The position numbers were made by a program, and so were the translations under genes. 64,000 nt of DNA, from NCBI GenBank assembly GCA_021927905.1, contig BLLK01000047.1, positions 1,488,001 to 1,552,000 on the forward strand, written 5' to 3'. Positions 10,818 to 20,440 of the stretch are shown here, one piece after another. Positions within the stretch are counted from its first letter, which is position 1. The number at the start of each line of letters is the position of its first letter. The notes under the pieces were generated by a model. That model was not told the DNA's origin. It saw nothing but the letters and a program-made list of their open reading frames with translations, and did not search any database. Source of the stretch: Chaetoceros tenuissimus. Taxonomy: Eukaryota; Bacillariophyta; Thalassiosirophyceae; Chaetocerotales; Chaetocerotaceae.

Positions 10818-11080
10818 CTTTTGTTGTACCTTTTGAATTGAATGGAACTATTGCTTTGCTTGTTACACACTTTCACGTGTTGGAGTCTTGAATCCACATT
10901 GGGATAGGAGAAAAGTCAACTTTCTTCGTATGTACTTGTATTGGTATCTACAAAAATCACGTTTTTGAACAGATGGCAAGCTAGCAAGACACAACACTTC
11001 ACTTGCTGAGAGCAAGAATCCTTTTAATAATTAGCAAATTCATTACCTCTAATGAATCGTTTCATGAAACAGTAACCCTA

Positions 11081-12736
11081 ATGAACCGCAAAAGGACAAA
11101 GATTGACAACGAGAGAGTACTCTCTGATCTCTCTAGAAACCTTAATGAAGAGCAATTGCACCTTCAAAAGAATGTGAAACCTCACAACAAACTTCGCGGC
11201 ACATATGGAGAATTCAAGGATTTCTTCCAAAAATGTGAAGAGGAGAAAAGGGAACTAGCCACCAATCAGTTGCAAGTCATGAATTTAGAAGAGAATGAAG
11301 CGGTTTATCATATTCATCCTGAAGAGCAGCATGATGTTTTGGATCATACCTTGGAGAGTAAAAAAGTACAACTAAAGGAAGTCTTGGCGAATGTAGATTC
11401 AAAGCAAGATGAACTTACTGCATTGAAGGAAGAATATGAAATGATGAAGATCGAGTGTGCAAACCAAATAACTCGTGCTAGAGACATGAAACTTGATGCA
11501 GAACGAAAGCTTAAAAATTTGGAAATGCGTGTATGTGACAAAAAGTCTGACCTTGAGTCATTGATTGAATCAGAAAAGATAGAGAATGAACGTATAGAGA
11601 AGATCTACAGAGAGAGAGGACGAGTTTCAGCCAGCCTTGGAGATGACTATGTATTACTTTTTCATATTGGTCTCACTTCTGATCCGACAAGACCGAAAGA
11701 AGAACAGATTGAAGAGTCTCTTATCCCATTGAGAACACGTTGTAGAGAAATACTACATGATGCAAAAGCTGATTTTGAACAACGTTGTAAAAAAGATAGA
11801 ACTACCCAAGAGGAGCTCGCCATAGAGATGGAGGAGGTAGATCAAAAGACATCACAGGAAAGGCATGAACCATTGTCACTCGCTTCCTTATTCGAACCTA
11901 TTACTGGAGACTTACGTTTGAAAGTTGACAATGCACTGTTTACATATGGTGACATGAATGAAATACTTGCAGTCAGCGGGAGTGATATTGTTGTAAGGGA
12001 ATCTTTTCGAAGCCTTTCTCGTGGCGCGTTGGATGATAAAGTTGTCAACTTTTTCTTCAAATCGTTAGCAATACGGGATATCGAGAAACAGAGAAATCAC
12101 TTTGTTGAAAGTACTTTCCTGAGTGAGTTACTTGGTGTAAACTCAATTCAAAAAAGGTATTCATATCGAAATGTGAGGAGCTTATCAGAGAGTGTCCTGG
12201 GAGGAGATGTGTTTTTGTTGGATAAGGTATTCTTTCCTTGTAAAGTTGACGAGAAGCGATGGGCTTGTGCTGTTGTTTACATGAAAGAAAAGAAGATTCA
12301 ATATTTTGATTCAGTCAAAGGAGATGGTTCGAAATATGTCGATGTTTTGTTTCAATATTTGCAAGATGAATGGAAAGCTAAGAAGGAAGGAGAGTTTCCT
12401 GACTTGGCAAGGTGGGATTTTATTCATAGGTATCGAGTTGATGGTGATTGGAAAGGCGATAAAGAACAAGACTCTGGTGTGTTTGCATGTATCTTTGCAG
12501 ATTGTCTATCGGTTGATATACAATTCTCTGCCGTTTTCGTTGAATCAAAGATGAAAGAGTCAAGAAAATATATTGCTGCGTCTATTCTGAAGAACAGTGA
12601 ATCACTAGAAGGTTATTCGGATCGTACTTTACCTGAATGGTGGCCTGAAGATCAACCCAAAAAGTTATATCATGAATTGAGACTAGTATATTGGGACGAA
12701 GAGATTAAACTTATGTTTCAGAAAACTTTCGATTGA
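11081..12736 (+). CDS. Coiled-coil protein with catalytically defective Ulp1/C48-type protease domain
   Basis: The first in-frame ATG is at 11081, giving 551 residues. Residues 1-180 form a long coiled coil. The C-terminal domain (about 305-490) has the Ulp1 (SUMO/Nedd8 protease) layout. It opens with a substrate-loop block resembling LxDxxVNFF. A strand follows with KRWACAVVYM where the family has HW. Next come YFDS with the catalytic-type Asp (about 410) and EQDSGVFACIFA where the family has Q..DCGVF. The catalytic His is therefore Arg (about 393) and the nucleophilic Cys is Ser (about 465), while Asp and Gln are kept. Known chemistry predicts no protease activity, so a binding role is more likely. 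Ulp1-like genes are recurrent cargo of large eukaryotic transposons. Confidence 0.75.
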   Translation: MNRKRTKIDNERVLSDLSRNLNEEQLHLQKNVKPHNKLRGTYGEFKDFFQKCEEEKRELATNQLQVMNLEENEAVYHIHPEEQHDVLDHTLESKKVQLKEVLANVDSKQDELTALKEEYEMMKIECANQITRARDMKLDAERKLKNLEMRVCDKKSDLESLIESEKIENERIEKIYRERGRVSASLGDDYVLLFHIGLTSDPTRPKEEQIEESLIPLRTRCREILHDAKADFEQRCKKDRTTQEELAIEMEEVDQKTSQERHEPLSLASLFEPITGDLRLKVDNALFTYGDMNEILAVSGSDIVVRESFRSLSRGALDDKVVNFFFKSLAIRDIEKQRNHFVESTFLSELLGVNSIQKRYSYRNVRSLSESVLGGDVFLLDKVFFPCKVDEKRWACAVVYMKEKKIQYFDSVKGDGSKYVDVLFQYLQDEWKAKKEGEFPDLARWDFIHRYRVDGDWKGDKEQDSGVFACIFADCLSVDIQFSAVFVESKMKESRKYIAASILKNSESLEGYSDRTLPEWWPEDQPKKLYHELRLVYWDEEIKLMFQKTFD

Positions 12737-12899
12737 ATCAAGAATACGGTTTTGTATTTAATTGTATTATAATTATAGTCTGTACTTATATCCGAGTGCT
12801 AAATCTGTTATGTCGACATCCATAGACCATGTTAAGGTTCGCAGGCTATAAAGAAAGACATATGAATATTACAATATATGTTATTGAAAGTATTAATAT

Positions 12900-15479
12900 T
12901 TAGTTACTAGAATTATCACCACGATCAATCTGCTCACATACACTCTGAGCATCAAAAATTTCACCAATGGGTGCAGTTCTCATTGCTTCGAAAACATCAT
13001 TGCAATCGTATTCATCACAATCAGCCCTTAACACATTGCCCGCAGTTATATTTTGAACCAAAATTCCAAAACTATAAGGGACATTATTGGGGTCAAGTGT
13101 AATTGACTTCCACTCACTATATTTCCCGAGATTATTCAAGCCACCCATATCAAATGGTTCTGCTTTGTATGAAAATACTTTTGCCTTTCGAAATGAAGCA
13201 CCATGAATATTATCGCAATTTTTTCTTGTCATACGTTCACCCATTATGTCTGGGAATCCAAACGTTACACCAGCAATCGTATACATGCCAAGATACCTCA
13301 CATCTTCAGTTTTCTTGCCTGACTTTTCATCTTTTACTAGCATTGCAAAATGAATGGGGCGCTCAAGTTCAGAAAGCTCATTTAGACATTCGTTTGTTTT
13401 ACTGTGAAAATGTTGGTTTCGTGGAAATATACCTCCTGCACTGCAGGTTACTGATGAGATTGAAGAAGGATTTGAACCTTTGACATTTGCTGCCCCTCCA
13501 CTACCAAAAAATGTAAAATTTTGAGCTTTTCCATTAGCAGCAAGATCCATAATCTCATTATAACCAAGGGTCCTCTCTGGATGCAACAAGCAATACCCGG
13601 TACATGTATCAATATCGTTGGAACTGATAAAACCTCCTATGTCTGATTCGCGGATATTGTGGTGGGTTTTGTAAGTATTTATGTTGATTGTATCACCAAT
13701 ATTTACAGGTAAACCATTCTTATGAAACATTGGCGACCAAGTAATTCTTAAATCAGACTTGGCACTAACAGTCTCAATAAAGATTTTCTTTTGAAATAGA
13801 ATACTCAATGATTTTTCATGTAGGAAGAAATCAATACCACTTGCTGGATGAGCAATAAAGGTCGCTTGGTTGGATTTCTTGTTCGTTTCTGGTTGATAAG
13901 AGTAAAAATTGCTAGTGTCAATTGATGTCAAGACATTTGAATGGTCACAGTCATTGTCAGATTCAATGTCACCATCGGAATTTTCTATATCAGTATGGAT
14001 GTTGGAACTTTTTGCACTATTTCCTTTTTGTTTCTTTGAAATTGGAGCACTCAGTTTTGGACTACTTATTTGGCAAGTATTACGTTTTCGCCTGTGTTGT
14101 ATTGATGCTGTAGTAGTACTAGAAGTTTGGCTGTTGGAAAACAACTGAAAGAGATCGTTCGTTTCATGCAAAGAAAGAATTTCTCTCAGAGTATGTGATT
14201 GATGTTGGTATTTTCGACGTTCCTGTAATTCAGATTCATGTGTTGCTGGATACTTTCCCTTGAAGTAATCCTTTATGACAGTGGTGGGTTTCGGTACCCC
14301 TGTTCTTCGTGCTGTCATCACTAATCTAGATCCACCAGAACCAGAAGAGATACTTGTGATGCTATGAAATAGATTTTTTTGATTCCCTGGATGTTGTACA
14401 TGTGACGAGAGATCCAATGTCTCAAATTTCTTTATTATTTTGTCAGAACCGCTTTCAGTAATCTCAAGATATGCACCACTTTCTCCACTACAGTCAAAAT
14501 GGAAAACAAGTGTAACAACTATCTCTTGATAATGTTTCCCTTTTTTCGAGCTCAACATTGTGGAGTCTTGGTGACTGCCATATCCACTAGTTTTGGCTGG
14601 ACGCCACGACCACAGACACGATGAATAAGGGATATAGTCCCCAATGATTTCAATCACAGTTTTCCCATCACCACCACCATACCCACTCTTTACTGTTGAA
14701 AGTGGAATCTCATCAAAGATCCCAGAAAAGAAATCTTCAATATCACCAATGATCAGACTAGTGACAAATTCATTATCAAGTATATCATTCAAGAGTGTAA
14801 ACACGCTCACACGGCTGGCGAAAAGACTTTTAATATTGTCGTTGTCCATCAGCTGCTCATGCATGTCAACCATGAAACTCCGAATACTGTCACGTAGCTT
14901 GGAAAACTTGCTAGTCCACTGTGAATTGATATATGGAGCAGAGGTTGTCTTTGCTTCCAAGTCATCAAAGATAAATCGCCATTCGTTGATATTCATTCCA
15001 GGCAAGGTAGAACCTTTGTCTTTGATCAAGTTCATTAGGTACTTGGTAGAACCAGTTAAGCGTATGAATAAAGCATTCATTAAAAACTCTGCCAAGAACT
15101 CGTTGATGTTGTCATCGTCTTTATCATATGCAATACGTTGGATTGGATATACCTTCTTTGAAGCGAATGTTTCTCTAGGTAGTTTATACCCATTGTTATT
15201 TTTTCCTTCAAAAGCTTTTACATGTCGGTTAAATTCTACTCCCTCAAATATTAGATGTGTATCTAATGTTCGCAGTGCACTAGGTAGAGCAGTTGATTGA
15301 AGCAAATCCAAATCATCACAATCCAAAGGTCCAATACGATGTAGATATCTTTTACACACAGCGACATTTGCACGAATACAAATTGCCAATGCTTCTTCCA
15401 TGGTACATTTGCGTTTTGCATTTGTACGTATTGCAAATTGAAACTTTTGTTTATTGGTAGTCATGGTTAAACAATGCAT
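12900..15479 (-). CDS. 2-oxoglutarate/Fe(II)-dependent oxygenase-like island protein
   Basis: An intronless 859-residue frame starts at the ATG at 15479. Residues about 290-392 carry the double-stranded beta-helix signature: GYGSHQDS supplies H303-x-D305, a strand reads VVTLVFHF, NLFHS supplies H372, and SGGSRLVMTARR supplies R385 for the 2OG carboxylate. The order HxD...H...R, 13 residues from H to R, is that of prolyl hydroxylase, AlkB and TET/JBP-type oxygenases. The N-terminal 280 residues are helical and unrecognised. A Ser/Lys-rich linker (about 430-530) leads to a C-terminal region with RYLGMYTI, which may be a small beta-rich recognition domain. The substrate is unknown and could be nucleic acid or protein. 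It is convergent with the Ulp1-like gene. Confidence 0.7.
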   Translation of the reverse strand: MHCLTMTTNKQKFQFAIRTNAKRKCTMEEALAICIRANVAVCKRYLHRIGPLDCDDLDLLQSTALPSALRTLDTHLIFEGVEFNRHVKAFEGKNNNGYKLPRETFASKKVYPIQRIAYDKDDDNINEFLAEFLMNALFIRLTGSTKYLMNLIKDKGSTLPGMNINEWRFIFDDLEAKTTSAPYINSQWTSKFSKLRDSIRSFMVDMHEQLMDNDNIKSLFASRVSVFTLLNDILDNEFVTSLIIGDIEDFFSGIFDEIPLSTVKSGYGGGDGKTVIEIIGDYIPYSSCLWSWRPAKTSGYGSHQDSTMLSSKKGKHYQEIVVTLVFHFDCSGESGAYLEITESGSDKIIKKFETLDLSSHVQHPGNQKNLFHSITSISSGSGGSRLVMTARRTGVPKPTTVIKDYFKGKYPATHESELQERRKYQHQSHTLREILSLHETNDLFQLFSNSQTSSTTTASIQHRRKRNTCQISSPKLSAPISKKQKGNSAKSSNIHTDIENSDGDIESDNDCDHSNVLTSIDTSNFYSYQPETNKKSNQATFIAHPASGIDFFLHEKSLSILFQKKIFIETVSAKSDLRITWSPMFHKNGLPVNIGDTININTYKTHHNIRESDIGGFISSNDIDTCTGYCLLHPERTLGYNEIMDLAANGKAQNFTFFGSGGAANVKGSNPSSISSVTCSAGGIFPRNQHFHSKTNECLNELSELERPIHFAMLVKDEKSGKKTEDVRYLGMYTIAGVTFGFPDIMGERMTRKNCDNIHGASFRKAKVFSYKAEPFDMGGLNNLGKYSEWKSITLDPNNVPYSFGILVQNITAGNVLRADCDEYDCNDVFEAMRTAPIGEIFDAQSVCEQIDRGDNSSN

Positions 15480-15641
15480 TCACAAGTAGGAGGAGGTAAG
15501 ATGAAACAAAGTATGAAATTTGTTTTGTAGAATTGAATTTGTAGTCCTTTTCAGCGATTGTATGCGTATATTTTAGCTAAGAAAGAAATATTCTATAATT
15601 GGCTTGGTTTCTATATCAGAATTCCTGCATTTGAGATAGAT

Positions 15642-15712
15642 GCTTCCATGGTATAGTGGTTGTTGCTCACGGTTGCCTTAATTGGCGCCCGTGTTCAATT
15701 CTCTCCTGATTT
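15642..15712 (+). other. tRNA-like sequence 1 (degenerate tRNA or SINE head)
   Basis: An A-box-like TGGTATAGTGGTT and a B-box-like GTGTTCAATTC sit at tRNA-like spacing. Flanking bases do not form a convincing acceptor stem and no anticodon stem of standard size is clear. This fits a tRNA pseudogene or the Pol III head of a SINE. A T-rich stretch follows at 15709-15722. Confidence 0.5.
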
Positions 15713-15907
15713 TTGAATTTTGATGGCCGTCCTCTTTGAGGGCTGAGCAGCCTTCCGACGCCTTGCATACTTAAAGTACTGTCTGGATTAGGGGGCACTG
15801 AGAAAAGAGAAAGCAAAGGGGGAAGGTACCTATGAAAAAGAAAAAGATCAGGAACTAACAATAGAGATTATATACACAAATTTTTACCCGCAGAGCTAAA
15901 TTTCTGT

Positions 15908-15990
15908 TAGGTGGTGTAGTGGCTAGTGGAAATGATTCGTAATAATTGGACTGTGTTCAATTCCCATCCACTGTTTCTTTTTTTTTTCGG
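15908..15990 (+). other. tRNA-like sequence 2 with T-run terminator
   Basis: An A-box-like TGGTGTAGTGGCT and a B-box-like GTGTTCAATTCC occur about 40 bp apart. They are followed by CATCCACTG and a run of about ten T that could end Pol III transcription. The 5' end does not pair with the 3' end as an acceptor stem, so it is not called a functional tRNA. With the copy 260 bp upstream it suggests tRNA-derived elements. The rest of the 15480-16132 gap holds nothing recognised. Confidence 0.5.
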
Positions 15991-16132
15991 GAGTCATTAG
16001 CTAGTTTGGCTAAATTTCTATGAACATATCTTTTCCTTGAAGAAGAGATCTCCACCATCCATCTTGTTCGCATCTTTCATCTCAGCTCATCTCTCCTTGA
16101 ACCCATTCATTACATAACACTTGACAATCGCT

Positions 16133-17998
16133 ATGCAGACTGAATTGGAAAGAATCAAAAAGCGACTCGACGCTCTTCTTCTAGAGAAGGAGGATGATTT
16201 TGCTAAGATGGAAACAAATCATTCGAAACGAGAAGAGGAATTGAAACATCAACCAAAACGAAAAGGAAGACAGAAATTCAAACTACTGACTCCCATTCCT
16301 CCACAAAAGGAACTCGACTCTATCATGAATTTCAATGAAATTTCCGAACAGCTACGAAAGTTAAACTCTTTGGTGAGAACATTTCAAAAAACTGATATGA
16401 CATATTTATTGGAGATCACATACTATATGTATTGTGTTGAAGTCCTATTAGGCAAAATTTTGAACCATTATTTGTTTAAGTCACGATCACGCTCGAGCCT
16501 TGACTGGCTTAGTTTCCCCAAAATTCCATATGTGCCTAATTGTATTGTTCCGCAAAACCAATTTCGTACAACTCTTCAAATTGAAAATATGACAGATGCA
16601 ACAGAGAACGAACTGACAAATGATAATGTATTTCCGGAAATGAATGTAGCAGATCAGCATCAAACACATGACATTGAGACAAACAAGCAGGCAGAATGTT
16701 CACTACAAGCGAAATTCTACAATATTGTTATCAAAAGCAGTTTACCAATGGAATTGTTACTTGAAATAGCTTCAATTTGCTACAAAACCGCTTCTTTTAT
16801 GGTACATATCGACTGTTTTTCCACTGCTGCACCGGAACGGCTTAATGCTATTGCAAGAGTGTATTACCATCTAACATATCACGAAGAGACAGCAGATGGT
16901 GGTCTCGAGCAAGACGCTTTGATAACGTTGATAGATCAATTCCAAGGGGATGAGAATATATGTATTCATCATATGCTGATCCTTGTGATTGAACAACTGG
17001 ATAATATGTCAGAGCCAGAAGGTTGGGAAACGGTTCCAAAATATATATTTATGGCAAACCCTTCTGAACGATTTCTTGAATTGTATCCATGCCCTGACAA
17101 ATTACAATTTAATGGCACGAATTATTGTGGGATACCTCTAGATTCTATCAGGAACATCACTGCGGGGGATGTGAATTCTTTTATGAAATTCACAAAGGAG
17201 CTGCAAACTCAGCATATTGATTTCTTTGAAGTAAAAGAGAATAAATTTACATTGAAACGGTCTGATGGAATCAGAGATCCTAACAACCAGATTTGCGCCA
17301 TTCACTACAATATCAACAAATTTGGTAGTGTGTTTGTAAAAGGAAAAACAAAAGAGGAGATTTGTAAACAAATGAATATTTTCGCTCGTATTAATGAGGA
17401 TAAGCTGGGAGAGCAACTTCGTCAATGTGGAACAATTCTAACAGAGAAGCGGGGGAAAAAAAGTTTTAAGATTAATCTCGATGGATACAACGACACAGAC
17501 AATTGCGTCTTTCAGGCACTTGTTTATGCCATTTCTTGCTTGGATGAGAGAAAAGTTTCACAATTAAAGCAACCTAGTGGAGCAATAGCATTTACGAAGC
17601 CATCAAAGGGTCTGTCTGAAGATTCAGTCTGGAGTTTGTGTCAAGGAATTGGAATGACAGTTGAATATGTCATGATGGAGAATTCTGTCTCTGATGAAGA
17701 TCGATTGAAAGCCTTGCTAGAACGATCTTTTGAGGTAGACGATAAAATGCTACTTGTTTCTCTTGGAACATGCGCCCGTACTCATTCCCATTGCATCTGT
17801 GTCGATTTAACTAGATCAATCGGGAGAATCTGGAATGATCGTGTTATGGAATTTTCGAGAGTCAATTTAAATAAGTGTTGCAAACCAGGTTCTAAAGTGA
17901 AAGGTATTCCATATATCATCTGTATCAAGCCAGGAATGAAACAAAATCATAAACGCAATGGTTTCAAAAGGAAGCGTGAAGCGAGAAAGCTTAAATAA
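16133..17998 (+). CDS. Papain/OTU-like cysteine protease-type island protein
   Basis: The first in-frame ATG is at 16133, giving 621 residues without introns. A Lys-rich, partly coiled N-terminus precedes a long unrecognised region. The last ~180 residues look like a papain-fold cysteine protease. DGYNDTDNCVFQAL places a Cys (about 458) at the start of a helix, as in OTU and related peptidases. Downstream THSHCICVDL gives the candidate His (about 551 or 553), and RIWNDR follows with Asn/Asp for the third position. A basic tail ends the protein. Deubiquitinase or polyprotein-type protease activity is plausible but not shown. Such domains are common cargo of large eukaryotic transposons. Confidence 0.65.
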   Translation: MQTELERIKKRLDALLLEKEDDFAKMETNHSKREEELKHQPKRKGRQKFKLLTPIPPQKELDSIMNFNEISEQLRKLNSLVRTFQKTDMTYLLEITYYMYCVEVLLGKILNHYLFKSRSRSSLDWLSFPKIPYVPNCIVPQNQFRTTLQIENMTDATENELTNDNVFPEMNVADQHQTHDIETNKQAECSLQAKFYNIVIKSSLPMELLLEIASICYKTASFMVHIDCFSTAAPERLNAIARVYYHLTYHEETADGGLEQDALITLIDQFQGDENICIHHMLILVIEQLDNMSEPEGWETVPKYIFMANPSERFLELYPCPDKLQFNGTNYCGIPLDSIRNITAGDVNSFMKFTKELQTQHIDFFEVKENKFTLKRSDGIRDPNNQICAIHYNINKFGSVFVKGKTKEEICKQMNIFARINEDKLGEQLRQCGTILTEKRGKKSFKINLDGYNDTDNCVFQALVYAISCLDERKVSQLKQPSGAIAFTKPSKGLSEDSVWSLCQGIGMTVEYVMMENSVSDEDRLKALLERSFEVDDKMLLVSLGTCARTHSHCICVDLTRSIGRIWNDRVMEFSRVNLNKCCKPGSKVKGIPYIICIKPGMKQNHKRNGFKRKREARKLK

Positions 17999-18550
17999 TA
18001 ATTAAAATAGCCATACAAACAAAAGATATCAGTTGCTACAACCGTGACTGTTAACAGAACCGACACCTGCTCCTAATACCTAAGAACCATATCTTGTCAG
18101 CTTCCATACCAATATAGAGTATGTATTAAAAAAGGAACTGAATTGATAAACCCATGCGTGCTTGAGTAGTTTTCGAGTTTCAATAGATAAGTCATTCACT
18201 TCCTTCAAGGTACGATATTTACGAAGGAGAATCCCACTCTCTACGACCTCCAAATTCGTATTCTCCAAACAGCACTGTGAACTTGTTCCTCCTAAAGTAT
18301 ATTTATTTAGTGAGTGAATACCTCAATCCAAACCGAAGTTTATTTTGTGACGGTTAAAAAACAAGTTGAGTAGGAATGGAAAAGAAACAACGGAATAGTA
18401 TGACTAAGTACGTACACAAAAGATTCTCACTTTCAGGAACAAAATCAAAAAGCTGGCACACAGACCTCCGACAGCAACAGAATCAATGGAATTAGTATCA
18501 CCGAACCACACTTTGTTTCTTCATACAAAACTTCAATTGATCCATACGTA
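17999..18550. other. Intergenic stretch, no gene seen
   Basis: This is the AT-rich gap between the cysteine-protease-like gene and the next island gene on the same strand. Short open frames exist on the minus strand, but none has coding character or a recognised motif. The promoter of the gene at 18551 should lie here. Confidence 0.3.
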
Positions 18551-20386
18551 ATGTTTAGCCTTGGTAAGAAAACAAGTACTGCTAAAAAGCAGCGAACACA
18601 ACGATTTGCGGGTAGTCCACTCGGTTCATTCTTGAATCGAAAGAGAAAGGCAGATGAGTCAACTGCACAATTCAATGACAGCTCCCTGAAGCAAAATCTA
18701 TCTTTTCTGGCATTCAGTCAACATCCAACATTAGACAAGGAAAACAGACAAGTCAGTGACAATTCTCTATCCAACGAGAGTCTTGTACCTAATCCTGACT
18801 ACCTCAAGAATGATACTAAATCACTCTCTCACGACTCACTTGATGAATCGATGATGGATTGCCATCCAACTTCAATGAATGATCAAGTCTCACCTCTAAC
18901 AAGCCAAGCAACAACACAAGGCAGTGCGTCTATTGATTCAAATGAAAAGACACAGCTCCATGCACTGATACGAGATCTCCAAAACAAGCTAACAATCTCA
19001 AGCTCAGAACTTGCTACCACCAAGGCTCGACTAAAAGATGCTCATGCAACGATTGATGAGCTCAGAGCAGGAGAGTTACCACTGCTCCCCGATCAACCAT
19101 TGGAAAATAATCTATTGTATCAGCATCACATGGAGAGGGGTCGAAATATGGAGAAGATGTATAGAGAAGAAGACCAAGAGAAACTGCCATTTGATATTAA
19201 TCTTTTCAATGACCATGCCTATCAACCATTCAACAATGAGTCTCTAGAGAATGATGGAAAGTTCACTCTCGAACGACAGAGAGATAAGCCAGTCAAAGTC
19301 AATTTCGTAGATGATCCGAATGCAAAAGTGAAATATAACAAAGCACCTCCATTGACAAATGAGGATTTACCCCTGGTCTTGTACAAATCTATTCAAGAAT
19401 TACAAAATGGCGAGATTGATGAAGACGAATTTGCAAAACGTTTCGAATGTACAATTCATGGTAAGAATGTTAGCAAGTATAAAGGAAAGAAGTACAAGCT
19501 TGTCATCATTGCGAAAATGAAATCGTGTGCAAACTTCGAGAAATGGACCAAAGTCAAATATCTGAATCTTGCTCAAGTATTAGTTCAAAAATCAAAATTG
19601 GATTCGTCTGATCTCTTGCCCAATGGTGGTGGATATTGTGCTTCACTAGTGGACGATCTGATTATTATGGAAGCAAGTAAGTTCAATTTTAGAATTCATG
19701 AACTACTATGTATCGCTCTTGTGAAGGAAGATCCGTATGGAATAGTCAAATATGACAATATTAGACGATATGCACAGGAACAAGCTACCCTACGTAGTCC
19801 TGCCGACAGGGCTGGAAAAGAAAGGATGGTTCCTCAAAAAAATGCAATGTATGTATTAGCAGAGACAGATGAACCTCTATACGAATCATGCAAGAATGAA
19901 ATGGATAAGATTGAAAGAGAATGCAATGGAGAAGTTTTCATTTTGACTGAGGCGGAGACGATACCAGGAGAGAGACCAGAGGAGATGGTAACAAGATTCC
20001 GATTTGGACGAGTACCAGTTCAGCAGACAATTGCTAGGTCATGGTTGTCTTTTGTATATTTCATTTTCATCAGTCCATGTTACCTTGTCATCATTTATAT
20101 ACTTTATTTGGGAATAATGCCAATGAAACCAATAGTTGATGGTGCCTTTGTCCTCAGAAAGAATAAAGACGATCCATCCAAAATTGACTTGATCGCCACA
20201 AAGCAGAATTTATCAGGCGATCAATATCATTGGAAGACTTTCAAAGCTGCAATGGAATTGAAAGAAATAAAAGGCGAATTGTTTATCAGATATGTAAAGG
20301 GAATGAAAGCGAAAATCAAAAAGAATATGAAAAAAGCTGTAAAAAAGGAAGAAGAGGAGAGAAAGAAATCAGTAGAAAATATGTAA
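18551..20386 (+). CDS. Island protein of unknown function, 3' end part of the triplicated unit
   Basis: An ATG at 18551 opens a 611-residue frame. The first 130 residues are basic, then Ser-rich and disordered. A coiled coil lies near 140-180, followed by a compact region to about 490 without known motifs. A hydrophobic stretch (SWLSFVYFIF through YILYLG, about 498-522) could be a membrane segment or a translated intron, but no clean GT-AG pair is visible. The last ~90 residues, from MPMKPIVDG on, form a Lys/Glu-rich tail. The first unit of the 1157-bp tandem repeat starts at 20071, inside the hydrophobic stretch. The tail is therefore repeated twice more downstream (21265-21543 and 22421-22699) without the upstream body. 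Confidence 0.6.
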   Translation: MFSLGKKTSTAKKQRTQRFAGSPLGSFLNRKRKADESTAQFNDSSLKQNLSFLAFSQHPTLDKENRQVSDNSLSNESLVPNPDYLKNDTKSLSHDSLDESMMDCHPTSMNDQVSPLTSQATTQGSASIDSNEKTQLHALIRDLQNKLTISSSELATTKARLKDAHATIDELRAGELPLLPDQPLENNLLYQHHMERGRNMEKMYREEDQEKLPFDINLFNDHAYQPFNNESLENDGKFTLERQRDKPVKVNFVDDPNAKVKYNKAPPLTNEDLPLVLYKSIQELQNGEIDEDEFAKRFECTIHGKNVSKYKGKKYKLVIIAKMKSCANFEKWTKVKYLNLAQVLVQKSKLDSSDLLPNGGGYCASLVDDLIIMEASKFNFRIHELLCIALVKEDPYGIVKYDNIRRYAQEQATLRSPADRAGKERMVPQKNAMYVLAETDEPLYESCKNEMDKIERECNGEVFILTEAETIPGERPEEMVTRFRFGRVPVQQTIARSWLSFVYFIFISPCYLVIIYILYLGIMPMKPIVDGAFVLRKNKDDPSKIDLIATKQNLSGDQYHWKTFKAAMELKEIKGELFIRYVKGMKAKIKKNMKKAVKKEEEERKKSVENM

Positions 20387-20440
20387 AATTGATGTGTCAA
20401 GTATAGTGTTTATAAGCTAAGTCTCTATTTATATTCACCT

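Noticed and set aside
15642-15712. Functional tRNA gene
   Set aside because: The promoter boxes are good, but acceptor and anticodon stems do not pair properly.
20090-20135. Hydrophobic stretch of the 18551 gene taken as a certain membrane anchor
   Set aside because: It coincides with the left duplication breakpoint and may be an unspliced intron. No canonical splice pair was found, so it is left undecided.
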